A stretch of DNA of 64,000 nt from Zanthoxylum bungeanum (taxonomy: Eukaryota; Streptophyta; Magnoliopsida; Sapindales; Rutaceae): positions 310,001 through 374,000 of the forward strand of contig SKCR01010151.1 in the NCBI GenBank assembly GCA_019454045.1. The letters run 5' to 3'. The translations under genes were made by a program, and so were the position numbers. This document shows positions 10,317 through 23,301 of the stretch, piece after piece; the first letter of the stretch is position 1, and each line of letters starts with the position of its first letter. A model generated the notes under the pieces. It was not told the DNA's origin, did no database searches, and worked only from the letters and a program-made list of their open reading frames with translations.

Positions 10317-13300
10317 TGTAGGCATTGCATTTTTGCATGTGAAACCCGATGATGAGTCTCAGTTGGAGGCACTACCTTTTAAGTCACGGAAGTCGCGAGA
10401 AACGGATATCGGAAGGGGAAATTCAGGATGAGTATGCTACCAGAGTCGTTTCACATGTTCACTATTTTCGTTCGTGCTGCGTTCGTAAATGCGTTCGAAC
10501 GCCAGGCAGATTGTGGGCGTTTGTGTCGCGTTCGAATTGGCGTTCGAACGGTGTCGGTATTTCTGGTTTTGCTGTTAGCCCACATGCACCCTAGCCTAGC
10601 CCAAGCCCACTTAAAACACACCCAAATTAAATCAAATATTAAGTTAAATATTAATTAGATAATGTAATTAAATAAAATAATTAATTAAGTCATATACCAA
10701 ATTAAATAAAACAAATAAAATCTAAATAATCACCTACCAAGATAATAAAAATACTTACACAAATTAAAGAAATTGCATGCCTAATAAAGATAAATCAAAT
10801 ATATCATATACCAAACTTAACAAATATCATGCCTAATTAAAATCAATCATAACAAATTAAAGATATTGACTTCCTAATCTAAACAAATTTTGTCCCCCAT
10901 CAAATCCCTTGCTTTCCTTGTCTAACACCAAATCATATCTCTCTTTAATGCCAAAATCCCTTCCTTGTGAGACAAGGTGAAACCCTAGCCCTTCTCTATA
11001 TAAACAACCCCTAACCAAGACATGCATCTCTAGCTCATACAGATAACTCACACAAAAATCACAACACAAAGAGCCTTAGCCACTCACGGCAATAGCAACA
11101 AAAACAACACAAACAATTCCCTTCATCTCCTCCACTCCATAACCGAAAACAGCACCCCCCCTAAACCTCTACCCATCACCGAAAATCTCCCACATACAGT
11201 AGCCCTCCATCACCAAAAATATACCTCCAAACAGCAGCCCAAACACACCCCAAACAGCCCTTGAAACACGCCTGGACAGTAGCCCATACCACTCCCAAAA
11301 CAGTCCCTAAAATCCCTTAAAACAGTAACATAAACTGCACTTATAATCCTTGAAATAACCACACAAAACTACACTAAAAAACCACGAAAAACACTCGAAA
11401 CAGTTCGTTGAAACGTTAAGACAGTGACATGAACAGTGAGCAGAAAATACAGAAGAAACAGCAGCAAAACAGAGACCAAACGGCGAGCAAAGCAGCAAAA
11501 TAGTGAGCTAAGACGCTGAACCAGTGAACCAGAAGAATAAGGAGCTCTTACCCCTTCCGATCTCCGCGAAACGCAAGTCCGAAGACGACTTAAAAGGTTA
11601 GACCTGAGGGTACTTTCCACACTCATCTTTATTTGATTTTTGTTATTTATTTTGACTGTATTTTAATTATTTGTTGAATCTTGTTTGTGTATGATGCGTG
11701 TTGTGGGTATTGGATGAATGAAAGAGTGTCGTCTCTTGTGGTATATAGGATGGAAACCCAGACGTAAATTCCGTAGCCGAATCCGAATGGACGGTAGTGC
11801 GGTCTGTACTTGGGATACAACTCCACGTACCGCTTGAGTAAACGGTACCTTCTTTTGTTTCATGTTGCTTTGATTTATTTATTTTCTTTTTGTCATTTGA
11901 ACTCCGCACGTTATTTGCATGCATGATGCAATCGAGTGCATGGGCTTAGTAGGTGCGATGAAAGGTCTCCTAATTGGAGGGGTTAAAATCCTTTACCACA
12001 ATGCTTTGCCGCACCGATTGATGTGTGTTCGGTTGAATGCAAGATATGTTCAATCGGGCACACTAAGTTTGATATTATTGTCTTTAATTCTTTGTATGCA
12101 TGATGCAATCGAGTGCATGGGCTTAGTAAGTCGGATTAAAGGTCCCCTATTTGGAGGGGCTAAAACCTTTTGCCACGATGCTTTGCCGCGCCGATTGATG
12201 TATACCCGGTTGGATGTAAGATGTGTCTAATCGGGTATACGAAGCACGATATCATTGTCTTTACCTTTTATATATGTGTTGTGTTGATTGCGCATGGGCT
12301 TAGTAAGTGCGATTAAGGGTCCTCTATTTTGAGAGGTTAAAATCTTTTACCACGATGCTTTGCCGCGTTCTTAGCCCGTTATTGTTTACTAGATGTCATG
12401 TATTCATCTGTCCATGTATGTTTCGTATTGTTTGCTGCATTTTGGAGGTCACTGCTGTAACCTCGTTCGAACGCGTTTCAAAACGCCACACGAACACATA
12501 TTTTCTGTCTGGTCTCGTTCGAACGCATTTTCAAACGCCATAAGAACGCGAACCTTCTGTTTACCGTTCGAATGCGTTTCAGAACGCTACACGAACGCGT
12601 GTCTTCTGTCTAGTCTCGTTCGAACGCGTTATCAAATTCCATACGAACGCGAACCTTCTGTTTACCGTTCGAACGCGTTTACGAACGCTACACGAACGCG
12701 AACACACTGAACTGAGACATTTTCATCACATGCCATGTATAATTGTTTCTTAGGTGATTTTTCTTATGAAACCCCATATAGTCATTCTTATCTTTGTACA
12801 CATCATAATGAAAAGCATGTCTATTCCATTGGTTTGCGTCACCTTAGTCTTGGTTTAACGTATTACGATTCATATACCTATATCATGATGACTTTTGAGT
12901 ATTATTTCTTGTGGTATATCGGATGGAAACCCAGACATAAATTCCGTAGCCGATTCCGAATGGACGGTAGTGCGGTCTGTACTTGGGATACAATTCCACG
13001 TATCACTTGGAAAAGTGCTCACATGTATGCTTGTATGGTTAGTATGTATGCTTGTGTTTTCGTGAACATGATATGCTAATGAAGTTGTATGTTCGTTGTT
13101 ACTTTGATGTATTTTCAAGCATGCAATCTTAGATGTGAGATATATGTGAATTTAGGTGTAAGTTTTATTTTATACATGTGAATTTAGAAGCATGATACTC
13201 TTGGAAATAAGTGTTACTTAAGCTTGATTGAATTATTACATAAATCCTTTTATTACAAGTGACATAAGTAAGGGACCATTCCGAACCCAACGGTTTGAGG

Positions 13301-13464
13301 TCTTCCCTTGCGAGGGGTGAGTGCGGCCTTAAATCTCATTTTCCCGGTTCACACCGGGTGGCGACTCCATTACTCTCCGGTTTAGTCCCCCGCGGGCTAC
13401 TCCGTACTCCCAACTAGGCCGCGAGCCTAGGACAGCATGCGTCGCCCAGTTCCTGTGTCCCACA
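10317..13464 (+). repeat. gypsy-1 3' LTR, complete (3148 bp)
   Basis: Starts TGTAGGCATT after the polypurine tract and ends TGTCCCACA before the TSD. It repeats all the internal structure of the 5' LTR (115 bp pair at about 11740 and 12910; 180 bp units at about 11920, 12098 and 12290; TTCGAACG cluster 12465-12705). The last 126 bp (13339-13464), with GC-rich hairpin-like CCCGGTTCACACCGGG, exist only in this copy. A TATA candidate lies at 10997-11003. Confidence 0.93.
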
Positions 13465-13469
13465 CTAGG

Positions 13470-15612
13470 CTAAAGGTGGATATGAATATTTCGTGACCTT
13501 TACGGATGTGGCATCGCGTTATGGTTGTGTTTCTTTTGAAGAACACAAATCGGAAACTTTTAGAGTTTCGACACGAAATAGACGAACAGATCGGCTAAAG
13601 TATTAAAACATCACGGTTTGACCATGATGAAAAATACTTCAGCAATAAGTTTCTCAAATACTTGAAAGAGTATAGTATTCTTTCAATAAGGACTCCTCCC
13701 GGAACACGTCAATTTGACGGTGTGTCCGAACGGAGAAACCAAATTTTGTTGGACATGATAAGGTTAATCATGAGTCGCTCTGAGCTACCATTTTCCTTCA
13801 AAAGGGATAAACATTAACAGTGCAATACTTATTTTGAATAAGGTTCCATAAAAATCTGTTTGACAGATTTCATATTAAATATAAACAGGAAAGAAACTAG
13901 GCTTTCTCACTCCTGATGTTTTGGGAATGCTGGGCATATGTTTGGATGATACCAAACAAGAACCCAAATTGGACAAGTGCCAATTGTAGGTTATCCTAGG
14001 GAAACCAAAGTATAGTACTTATACATCTCACAAGAGAACAATTTTAATTGTTGCTCGCCATGCGGTTTTCCTAAAAGGAATACCGATATGCAGTGGTAAG
14101 TGGGAGGATAGTAAAACTCGATGAAAATCGGAGTAATACTATTCAAAGCACCAAGTCCTTAATGGAACACAAACAGTTCATCAAGGATGAAACTGTACCA
14201 GTAATCTTCTAATACACAAGAACCGCGTAGATCGGAGAGAGTCAGAAAATAACCTGGGTATGGGTTTCTGATATCACCTCATAAAGATGTCAATCTTATT
14301 GAGGAATATGAACTGACTACATATGATGAAGTGATACAAGGTATCGACTCTCTATTATGGCAAAGTGCCATGAGTCCGAAATGGATTCCATGTATATCAA
14401 CTATGTTTGGACACTAGTTATTGTACCGCAAGGCATTATGCCTATTGGTACTATGTAAGTCTTCAAGGAAGACATACATGGAAGGCAACATACCAACGTA
14501 CTAAGCTAGGCTTGTAGCGGAAAGGTATCATTATCAACATTGTGTTGATTACAACGAAATCTTTTACATGTTGCCACGTTAAATCCATTTGGAAAATGCT
14601 TGCTGATGCTGAATGTTTCATTTATGAAATATAGCAGCTGAACCGAAAAATCACTTTCCTGAAAAGGAAACCTCTTGGAGGATGTTTACAATATCCTGGC
14701 GGTTTTATCGTACCAAAACTAGCAAACAAGGTTTGCAGGTTATTCGATCCATGTCTGGATTAAAGCAAGCATTAGGTTCTTAGAACTATCATTTTGATGT
14801 AATCATAATGGTGTATGATTTGATTCAAAACGCATATGTCATTTCTTGGAAATGATGTTCCCATATTACGATAGGTGAAAGCTTGGCTTTCATTAAAATT
14901 CTCTGTAGAATTCTTGGGAGTAACAACCTTTATTCTAGGAATAAAGATCTACTGAGTTAGATCTAGAGGTTATTGACACTCTGCGAGAACTAGTACATTG
15001 AAAAATGTACGCAACCTGGTGTCTCATATGCTTTGAGCATATGGATTCACAAACAGGTCAATCCAAGTGATAGTCACTGGATTGATATTAAGAACATCTG
15101 TTAGTATCTTAGAGAACTAAAGATGATGTCTTAAACTATGGAGAATGAGAACTTGAAGTGACTGGGATCACAGCGGCAAGTTTCCTAACCAATAAAAATG
15201 ACTTTAAGTCGCTAAACGATACTATACATTTTGAATAACGATACAGTAAGCTGGAAATCTTCCAAGCAAGATACTATTACCGAATAAACAACAAATGCGG
15301 GTTATTACTGCTGCTGAGGCAGCAATAGAAGCCATTTGGGTCGACGATAAATCTAATTAGATTAGATATAGTTCTGTTAGCAGCTGAGCTAGGTGTCAGC
15401 ACAAGCTAAAGAATTAATGGTCTCATCAAAGATCCAGATATATACTTCGACTATTCATCTGATTCATTCGGATCATACATCCTGACAATGTGATGATCGA
15501 ATAAACTACATCAGACGATAATCATACAAATCCGCTGATGAAAATCTTTCCTCAGCAGTTTGAGCGAACCGTACATAGTTCGGGTGTAAGACACTCGAGT
15601 GACTGGCTATAG
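13470..15612 (+). pseudogene. copia-1 pol remnant: integrase core, reverse transcriptase, RNase H
   Basis: Continues copia-1 pol after the gypsy-1 insertion. Integrase core is at 13470-14080 (aligns with copia-2 23885-24500), reverse transcriptase at about 14290-15000, and RNase H at about 15030-15612, ending close to the polypurine tract GCCAAGTGGGAGAT. Multiple frameshifts and stops are present, and part of the catalytic YVDD region is deleted around 14830-14860. Alignment with copia-2 makes the order certain; function is lost. It is more decayed than copia-2, although it probably inserted into it, so the two copies may have been old relatives rather than one recent burst. Confidence 0.82.
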
Positions 15613-15626
15613 GCCAAGTGGGAGAT
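15613..15626 (+). other. copia-1 polypurine tract
   Basis: GCCAAGTGGGAGAT immediately precedes the 3' LTR start TGTTGGACAG. The same word precedes the copia-2 3' LTR at 26289-26302. Confidence 0.8.
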
Positions 15627-17600
15627 TGTTGGACAGTTATGACCCATAGCGTCACTATTTGTACAGATCATGGTGTTGTTTTACAAATTAACTATGTGAT
15701 AAGGAGATTGCACTCTTATCATTTGTGATTAGATCATCTAGATGTATAAATGATAGGAGGTCCCTATGATTAGTTCATGGATTGAGATGATATGAGACAG
15801 TATCAGTCCTCGAAGGATTAATTATTAAATATCCCTAGTCGTAGTATTATCGAGATTGGACATCGATAATGCGGAATAGACTAGTATTATACTTGTGCGC
15901 GTTATGTGAGATCATAACAGCATAGTTCTCATATATTTGGGCATAGGATACTCATGCAAGTGTGATAGGAGGTTGTGTTTTACTGATGATACGAAAAACA
16001 GCTTCGCTCTAGATAAACCCCTCGGAATTCCATTGGTAGTATGACTATGTGTCTATGGAAGTCCGAAATCAGGGTAGGTGTATTTGGTCTTAACCAGAGA
16101 CTTGCATCGCTAATACTTGCGACAATCGGTATGCTTTAGTTTTGGTCGTCCAGGGCTTTAACAGGTTCTGTGTACGCCTCTGCTGGGTATATCGAGAATC
16201 GTAGTGTATTGGGTGTAATGTCAAGACGGAAGTATCACTCCATTCATAGTGGAGATGATGTCAAGTAGGATATGGTACTAGTGCTCTTAAGTACTGCAGT
16301 CATCGGGATATTATGACTAGGTCATGTATGTCCGATTATAGAGACTAGTTACCAGACATCCGACATGTGTTTCGTTCGGGGCAGACACATTCCAGCCCCA
16401 GGCAATACTACGTATATTACGCCTGACATAGATTATATATTCCAGTAAGAATATTTCTGAAGAATTGGGTAGGCACGGTGTTTTGCTAGAAGCCAACCAT
16501 GTCTTGTAAATCGGTAAGCACGTGGTACGAGGTACGCATGTATTTGGATAATTCGATGACCGTATTTACTGCCAACATATCCAGGGATCTCTTGGGTCGC
16601 TTCCCAAAGATTCACCGATGACAGTTGATTTAAATTAGAATTAATCTGGGATTAATTAAGAGAGAGAATTAATATGGGATTAATTAAGATGGAGAAAATT
16701 AATCTGGGATTAATTGAGCTATTTTTTAATCTGGGATTAAATGTGTTCGGAAGAGAGAGAACGCGATTAATTTGGAATTAATCGGTAAAATAAATTTAAT
16801 AGTTAAATTTGATTTTTCTATTTAATTTATTCGTATGGGCTAAAATTAATATATCGGATATATTAATATGAATTGGATTTCGTTACCAAATTAAAGTCGG
16901 ACTTTAATACGAATGAACGAATTAATTTAGAATTAATTCATAAACGACGTTCGTAATATATTTGCGAGGCATCGTCATTTAATTAAATTAGATTTAATTA
17001 TTTAGCGACGAAAGTTCGTTTAATCGGATTAAACGGAACCGCGCCGCGGTAAATATTCGTAGAGACATTTTGAGTTTTGAATTCAAAATGGTGGGGCCCA
17101 CTTCACACATGTCACACATGTGAAGTGGTGGTTGGAAAGTGGTTGGCATTTATGCCAAAACCACTTACTTTCCAACCATTTGGTTTAGGTGAAACCAAAT
17201 TACCCCAACTACATGGTTTTGGTGAAAAGGGTAAAAACCCTTAAACAAAACCCAAGCCCTCTCTCTTCACACTTGTGTAACACATCTTTTGGAAAAAAAA
17301 AAAACCATAATACACAAAATGGGCGTGAGCTTCATCAAGCAAATGGGCGTGAACTATGGCCTCCCTCTCTTTGATTTTGTGGCAAAATCAACAAAGCTAG
17401 CACTTGGAGAAATCAACTAAGGTGATAGGGAAACTACTTCAAGAGTTGGAATCATCACTTAAAGCTTGGATCTTGGAGATCTCTTCTCAAAATCTTAAAG
17501 CTCAAATCCGTTCATTGTAAGTATATCCGCAACTTATTTTGAATTTATGAACACCTTTACATGCTTATTAGATCATTGGCATGTTCTAGGAACACTAACA
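15627..17600 (+). repeat. copia-1 3' LTR (1974 bp)
   Basis: TGTTGGACAGTTATG...AACACTAACA. The right two thirds match 1-1223. The left third resembles the copia-2 LTR (26303 onward), so the two families share an LTR ancestor. The next base (17601, AAACTCACCC) is internal to the copia-2 LTR. Confidence 0.92.
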
Positions 17601-17766
17601 AAACTCACCCTTGAGTTTGGGATTCAAATCTAGGCTTGGAGCTTTCATCTTCAAAGAAAAGTTTTGAACTTCTCATCCAAATCAATGTAAGTTTTTTCCG
17701 CAACTCACTTGATTATTCACATACGAATCACACTTAGAGATCCTTGGCATGTCTAGGATACTAAAA
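17601..17766 (+). repeat. copia-2 5' LTR fragment (last 166 bp)
   Basis: Matches 28011-28176 nearly exactly (starts AAACTCACCCTTGAG, ends CTAGGATACTAAAA). The other ~1.7 kb should lie left of copia-1 if copia-1 inserted here. Confidence 0.9.
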
Positions 17767-17767
17767 A

Positions 17768-17781
17768 TGGTATCAAGAGCC
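17768..17781 (+). other. copia-2 primer binding site
   Basis: TGGTATCAAGAGCC one base after the LTR end, the same tRNA-Met-like site as in copia-1. Confidence 0.85.
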
Positions 17782-19653
17782 ATCCTAAGCTTGATTTGAA
17801 ATCTAGGGTTTATGGACTTTGATTTGGGGATTTTGCTTGGAGTATATATTTTCCTAAATTGATTGTTTGGTTATGCTTAAATTACGATAACTTAGAGTTA
17901 TGCATGATTGGATTTGTGAAAAATTTATTGGATCAAAAATCCTCATTTCCTTTAGCTTGGCCGAATATGAACCCTAATGTGCTCATGGTGATTTTTTTAT
18001 TTTTGACAATTGGATATGTTAAATGCATGAAATGAATATTGATTGTTGATTTAATTAGATTGAATTCAAAATTGGGTATTATATCTTTCAATTTTCGTGA
18101 CATATAGCATGTTGGAATGAGTTGATTTTGCTTCATTTTGTGTTGGACATGAATTGGATGATTAAAGCATGATTAATTAGTTTAATTGATGTTTTGGAAA
18201 TATTGGATTAATTAATTAATTGTGGTAATTACACTTTAATTAGATTAATAATTAATTTGGAATAATATGTTAATTTAATTTGTTGTATTTGGGCTTAATG
18301 GGCTTGGTTAGGCCAAGATTGGTTTTGGACAATTGGGTTGGATCCAATTGGGCCTAAAACCATTTCCATAAAGTCCAAATATAAATTTTGGGCCTTTAAT
18401 AATTTAATTGGGCCTAAATTGATTTTTGGCAAAAGGGTGATTCCTTATTGGGCCTTGGCATCTTGGATTGGATCCATATTGGCCAAAGCCCATGCCTTAA
18501 GAATTAATTGAAAGCCCATTGGACTTTAATTAAAATAGTATTGGATATTAATTGGGCCTTTGAGACCCATTTAGATTAGATTTAGAATCTAGGTCTAAAA
18601 GACATTAAATTAAGTGTAATTATTTAATTTGGAATTAAATACGAATTAGTATTGGACACGAATTAAATTGGATTTAAAATTGTAATTCGATATAATTCAA
18701 GAATACATACTTTGAGTATTTATTCTTAAACGAGTTGGACTCGCGCAAATCAAATCGTTGTTTGAACATTGGATGGTCATTAATTCAAAGATTAATTAAT
18801 TGGATTAGATTTATTCAATAACATGCTTTGTGTGAATACTTGGATGTATTTGTATGAATAATGTATATCTGATGGATATTAGAAGGGTGAGGGTAATTTT
18901 GAAAATTGTTGTAATAAATTCAGAATTTATTAAATTGGACCTGCGTGTCCAGCCTATTATCTCTTTACTCTTTGTATTTCTCTTCTCACCAATTCCCCTT
19001 AATGTAAATGAGGTTTCTTTAATGTATTATGTAATTGAGTAGAAGTATGAATAGTGCTAGCGGGAGAGAGGAAATGGAGAGATTTGTTCTAGGAACAAAG
19101 TTTGTTATATATCCATCCGTATATCATTATTATTTTATCCGCGCCTTATTATTCTTTTAGAATGCATGTTTAAGAGTGTATGATGGGAAACCCTCACTTT
19201 AATATTAAGCGATTTCCTTCCATCGAGTGGTTCTCTCTCAAGATCCAAGATTGGCATTGGTTTGTTGGCCAAAGTCAAGATCATTGTCCATCGCGGATGT
19301 GTTTGAACCACGAAGGCTTTGTTATATATCGCATGTCTGGGGCAGTTGTGACTTGTTGGCCAAAGTCAAGGTCACTTCTGTACATCGACATGAATTACAA
19401 AGTTTTCCCACTGTCAATAGGTCACGCTTAACTGGAATCATTAAGCTTGTTGAGCCAAAGCCAATGCTTAGTTAATTCAGAGGAAAAGGTTAGGAAATAT
19501 ATATTGGATATATATCTAGGACTAGGAGGTCCACCTGCCGGATCTAGGAATTGGATGAGATCCAATTGATCTTAGAGATCTACCTAGTTAAGTTTCATAC
19601 AGCTTGTTGGCCAAATTCAAGGTTGTGTGTTATTTAACGGGATCCTAGCCCAC
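17782..19653 (+). other. copia-2 leader, first part
   Basis: No gene. It parallels the copia-1 leader and repeats TTGTTGGCCAAAGTCAAG around 19261, 19353 and (slightly changed) 19604. The leader continues at 22075 after the solo LTR. Confidence 0.75.
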
Positions 19654-22074
19654 TAGGATGTTGGGGTTGGTGCTCAGAGCGCCAATTCCCGGTTGTATTT
19701 CTTTTGAATACTTCTGTAAAACATTATTATTATGAATAATATATGCAGTTTCTATAATATAATTTATCTTATTAAATGGTAAAGACGTAATGACCTTAGA
19801 ATGATTAGTCATGGTACTGTTGCAAAAGCGTCGCAACTGACATTGAGTAGTATCATGACGTTGTCATTCTCAGATTTTTCCTGGTCAAGGTTTACACTAC
19901 TTGGTCAGTATAGTAAACCCGTTGAGACCAGTACATGTCGTTTACTGGAATATATGATTCCAATGGTTTCTCAATGAACCATTAGTCTTTGAGACTAGTA
20001 TAGACGTGTAGGTGTTTATAGCGGATAAACACTGAACGACTCACCGAAGATTCTTAATGGATGGTACACCAACGTCAATAAGAATCTTCTCGGGTTGAGT
20101 AGCATTTGTGATTCTTAGACTTGAGATGCCATTGTGGGCACATGAGACATCTTCTACACTTAGATGGCAGTCACGTCACCGATCTATTTAGATCAGACCT
20201 CCGTCTGTTCGTTGGGTGTAGATAGATCCTCATGGTGTCCTATGTGTATCAAGATAGGATCCGCCAGTTCTGTGTACCAGAGCATAGGTAGTCCATATGA
20301 TTAGCAATCAGATAAAACCATGGGCCCGTGGTAAAGTTTAGAAGCTAGTTCTAAAAATTCTTTTAGAGATTGCTAATGGAATAGTCGACTGGATAATCCC
20401 CGTAGAGATTTGACGTTTACATCTATATCTCTGGGATTTATCCGGATACCTGTGACAGAGGAATTATACATTTTCCATGACCTCGACCTGCATGGTTCAG
20501 CGAGATTATCCGTGATCGTCATAATCTACGGGTGGATAGATTATGGACACGAAATTAGATTTCGTGACGGATATACCTGAATCTAGAGAGTCTCAATAAT
20601 AAAACATACTCGTAGAGCACTAGAGCAACATTAATAAATAATATTGATTATTTATAAAGTCGTTTAAAGGTTAAACGCAAGATACGTGCTAAAGGGACTA
20701 GATAGTCATTTGCCTAATTATTGTGTATTTACATTTAATACTTGATTAATTTAAATACACATTAATTAATAGTCAAAATGAGTTATTTGACTTATATCCT
20801 AAATGAATATATGTTTTTAATATTTAATGTAAATATTATACATATATTTAATATATTTGTATTTGATTAATTAATTGATTATTTAATTGTTAAATGATTA
20901 AATTAATTAAAATATAAATATCTTACATTATGATATTTGATGTAAATGATATTAGTTGCCTTTGTTGACTTAATTAAAATATCTAATAAAGTGGTTTTTG
21001 GATATTTAACAAAGTTGACTAAATTAAAGTGAAATAAAAATGAAATTACAAGACTTGTATTTGGCTAGGTGATTTTCGGCCAAGGCATAATTGATACAAG
21101 TATATATTGTTTTTCATTTCATTTTATTCTAACCTAATACACTTTACAAAGACAAACTCCATTGAAGAAACAAAAAGGAAGCTTGAGAAAAGAAAGGCAA
21201 AATCAAAGAAAGCTTGGATTTTAGTAAGTTTCTTCAACTTACTATTAGAAAGGAAAATGTTCCTTAGGATCTAGGCTTTAACATATGATGTTCTTAGGTT
21301 ATTTCTTTCTTTATTCCTTGTGTTTTTGTTGGTGGAAGTTTTGATGGAAGTGTTGAGCATGTGTGATGAAAGAAGATTGTGACTATTGTAGTTATAAGCT
21401 TTCTTTTAAGGTTTTTGGAAACCATGTTGCTAATCTAGAGTTGTTGACCCACTCTTAGATGACCTAGATTTGATCTTGGGTTGTTTCATTGTGTTGAGAC
21501 TTGGATTGGATGTAAGAATGATGGTTGAAGTAATTGATTTAACCAATTTGGTCTAATTTGTCCAATTTGATGAAATTGAAAAATTAGGGTTCATGACCAA
21601 TTCCAAATTTGGGGCTTTTCATATATGTTGTGTATTTGGATGTGTATATGATGCATATAAAGTTTCATGTTGATTGGATTACATCTTGATGTGTTTTGAG
21701 ACATGAAATGACCAAATGGACAAAATGCCCACCTAAGGAGGCTCACGGCCAAGAATTGGAATTTGGGGATTTTTGGTTGCCTTGGTGTTTTAATGTTTTG
21801 AACATGCTAAGTTCATCTTAGAAATGATTTAGAATCATTCAAAATTGATTTGATCAATTTCGGATTAAAATGGACAAAAATACCAAGTAAGGGTAATTTG
21901 GTAAATTCACTTAAATATGATTTATTGAATTTTATTTCATAATTTGATTATTGGAATATTAAATAAATATGTTTATTTAATTAATCCGAGAAAAATTTTT
22001 GAAATCGGAAAATACGATTTTCCACCTCTTCCGCTGCGTTACCGGATTTAGCCCTTAAAAACCCCTACATAGGA
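19654..22074 (+). mobile_element. Solo LTR (copia D/E family) with 5-bp TSD TAGGA
   Basis: The LTR at 19659-22069 (2411 bp) starts TGTTGGGGTTGGTGCTCAGA and ends CCCCTACA. TAGGA is duplicated at 19654-19658 and 22070-22074, and the copia-1 leader near 3270 shows the uninterrupted site. The LTR matches the copia-E 5' LTR (59198-61516) and, inverted, the copia-D LTR. Only one LTR without internal sequence remains, as after LTR-LTR recombination. Confidence 0.93.
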
Positions 22075-22365
22075 AACTAGGTTTCCCGAGTACTCCACAG
22101 AGGGTTAGAGGCTCGCCGAAAAATAGTGGGAGGCCAGTATTAAATTTGAATTTCGTTTAAGATTTTCTTACACGTGCTCTTTTATTTTATTTATCGTTGT
22201 TATAAATATATATTAGTTTGACTAATATCTTTTATTGCTTTCATTGAACAGTAAGATTGTTTTCACACTACTCCACTTGTAGTTGGTCATATAGTTAGAC
22301 TATAGTAACCATTACATTTTGAGTGTACCTGAAATCGTTGATTGGATAGTTGGACTATTGCAATC

Positions 22366-23301
22366 GAGATGGCTGGAAAGATTAGCGTTAGGGACATCGT
22401 CATGGGCGATAATGTCTTTAACGCCTCCAATTTTCCAGATTGGGAGATGAATCTCAGGATAGTCCTGGGAGCCGAGAAGTTACTCTATGTCATAGAGAAA
22501 CCTCTCGGGCCTGAGCCCGGAGTTGAGCAAACAGTAGAGCATGAGTTTTAGAAGACTCATTGTGATGATAACTTTAGCGCTCAATCAGTAATGGTTGCCG
22601 CAATGACTCCTCAATTTCGTCGTCAAAACAAAGGATTGGATCATTATAGTATGATGTTGAAATTGAAGGATCTTCACATGTCTAATCTTAGATCTCAGAA
22701 GCATGAATTGCGAAAGAAGCTCTTTCGCTCGCGTATGTCAGAGGGTACATCTGTCGAGCACTATGTGTCGCAGATGATTGCTAACATCGAACAGCTAGGT
22801 CAGCTGGGCATAACCTTCGAGGCCGAGACTTCTATAGATTTGATCTTACAGTCTCTGCCCGAGTGCTGGGGTGGGTTCGTCATGAACTACAATATGATGA
22901 ACCAAGAGAAGACTCTTGGAGAGTTGATGGCAATGCTGAAAGAGGCAGAGCCAAAGCTTCTAAAGGGAAAGAAGCGCAAGGCGCATTTCACTTCGACATC
23001 TCAGAAGGCCAAGGCTTGGCCGAAGGCTTCTGGGGGTGTGAAGAAAAGGAAGAAGAATGGCAAGGCTAAATCATCACAGTCTTCTGGGAAGACTAATGAC
23101 ATATCCCAAGACGTCTACCTACATTGTGGCAAACAGGGTCACTGGAAGCGTGACTACCGTGATTACAAGGCGGAGTTGAAGAAAGTGAAGACATGCAAGG
23201 CTCCGACTTCAGGTATGTTTGTTATAAACATGTCCACTGTTGGTTTTAAAAATTTGATTTTTAATTTTGGATGTGGTACTCACACATGTACTGGTGTGTA
23301 G
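22366..23301 (+). pseudogene. copia-2 gag to protease start
   Basis: Frame begins MAGKISVRDI; an ATG at 22342 lies 8 codons upstream in frame, but the alignment with copia-D/E gag favours 22366. A UBN2/retrotran-gag-like capsid region covers roughly residues 15-210 (SNFPDWEMNL, HYVSQMIANIEQLG, SIDLILQSLP), followed by a lysine-rich linker and a zinc knuckle. In the knuckle YLHCGKQGHWKRDY, the first and last cysteines are replaced by tyrosine, so zinc binding is lost. One in-frame TAG at 22549 interrupts the capsid; the neighbouring sequence suggests a former tryptophan codon. The frame ends in the protease region (FNFGCGTHTCTG), where the usual catalytic DTG/DSG reads FGC. The particle protein could not be made intact. 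Confidence 0.88.

Larger units (their letters stand above)
4978..13469 (+). mobile_element. gypsy-1: Ogre/Tat-like Ty3/gypsy element with 5-bp TSD
   Basis: Two direct copies of a roughly 3.1 kb LTR (TGTAGGCATT...TGTCCCACA) bracket RNase H and integrase sequence. The TSD CTAGG is at 4978-4982 and 13465-13469. The empty site is visible in copia-2 near 23870-23885, which reads straight through. The long LTRs, a second RNase H-like domain upstream of integrase and the integrase sequence type fit the Ogre/Tat lineage (assignment from memory of the family). Gag, protease and reverse transcriptase are absent: the 5' LTR stops at 8007 and the next base is within RNase H. The element cannot move on its own. 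Confidence 0.93.
1..17600 (+). mobile_element. copia-1: degenerate Ty1/copia element, left end outside window
   Basis: Partial 5' LTR, Met-tRNA-like primer site, long leader, decayed gag and pol, polypurine tract and complete 3' LTR occur in the right order for a copia element. The internal part is 14.4 kb only because gypsy-1 was inserted between 4983 and 13464; without it and its TSD copy, the internal part is about 5.9 kb. Coding parts align by eye with copia-2 but carry many indels and stops, so this copy cannot make proteins. The base after the 3' LTR (17601) is the middle of a copia-2 LTR, which suggests that copia-1 itself is a nested insertion. Confidence 0.9.
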
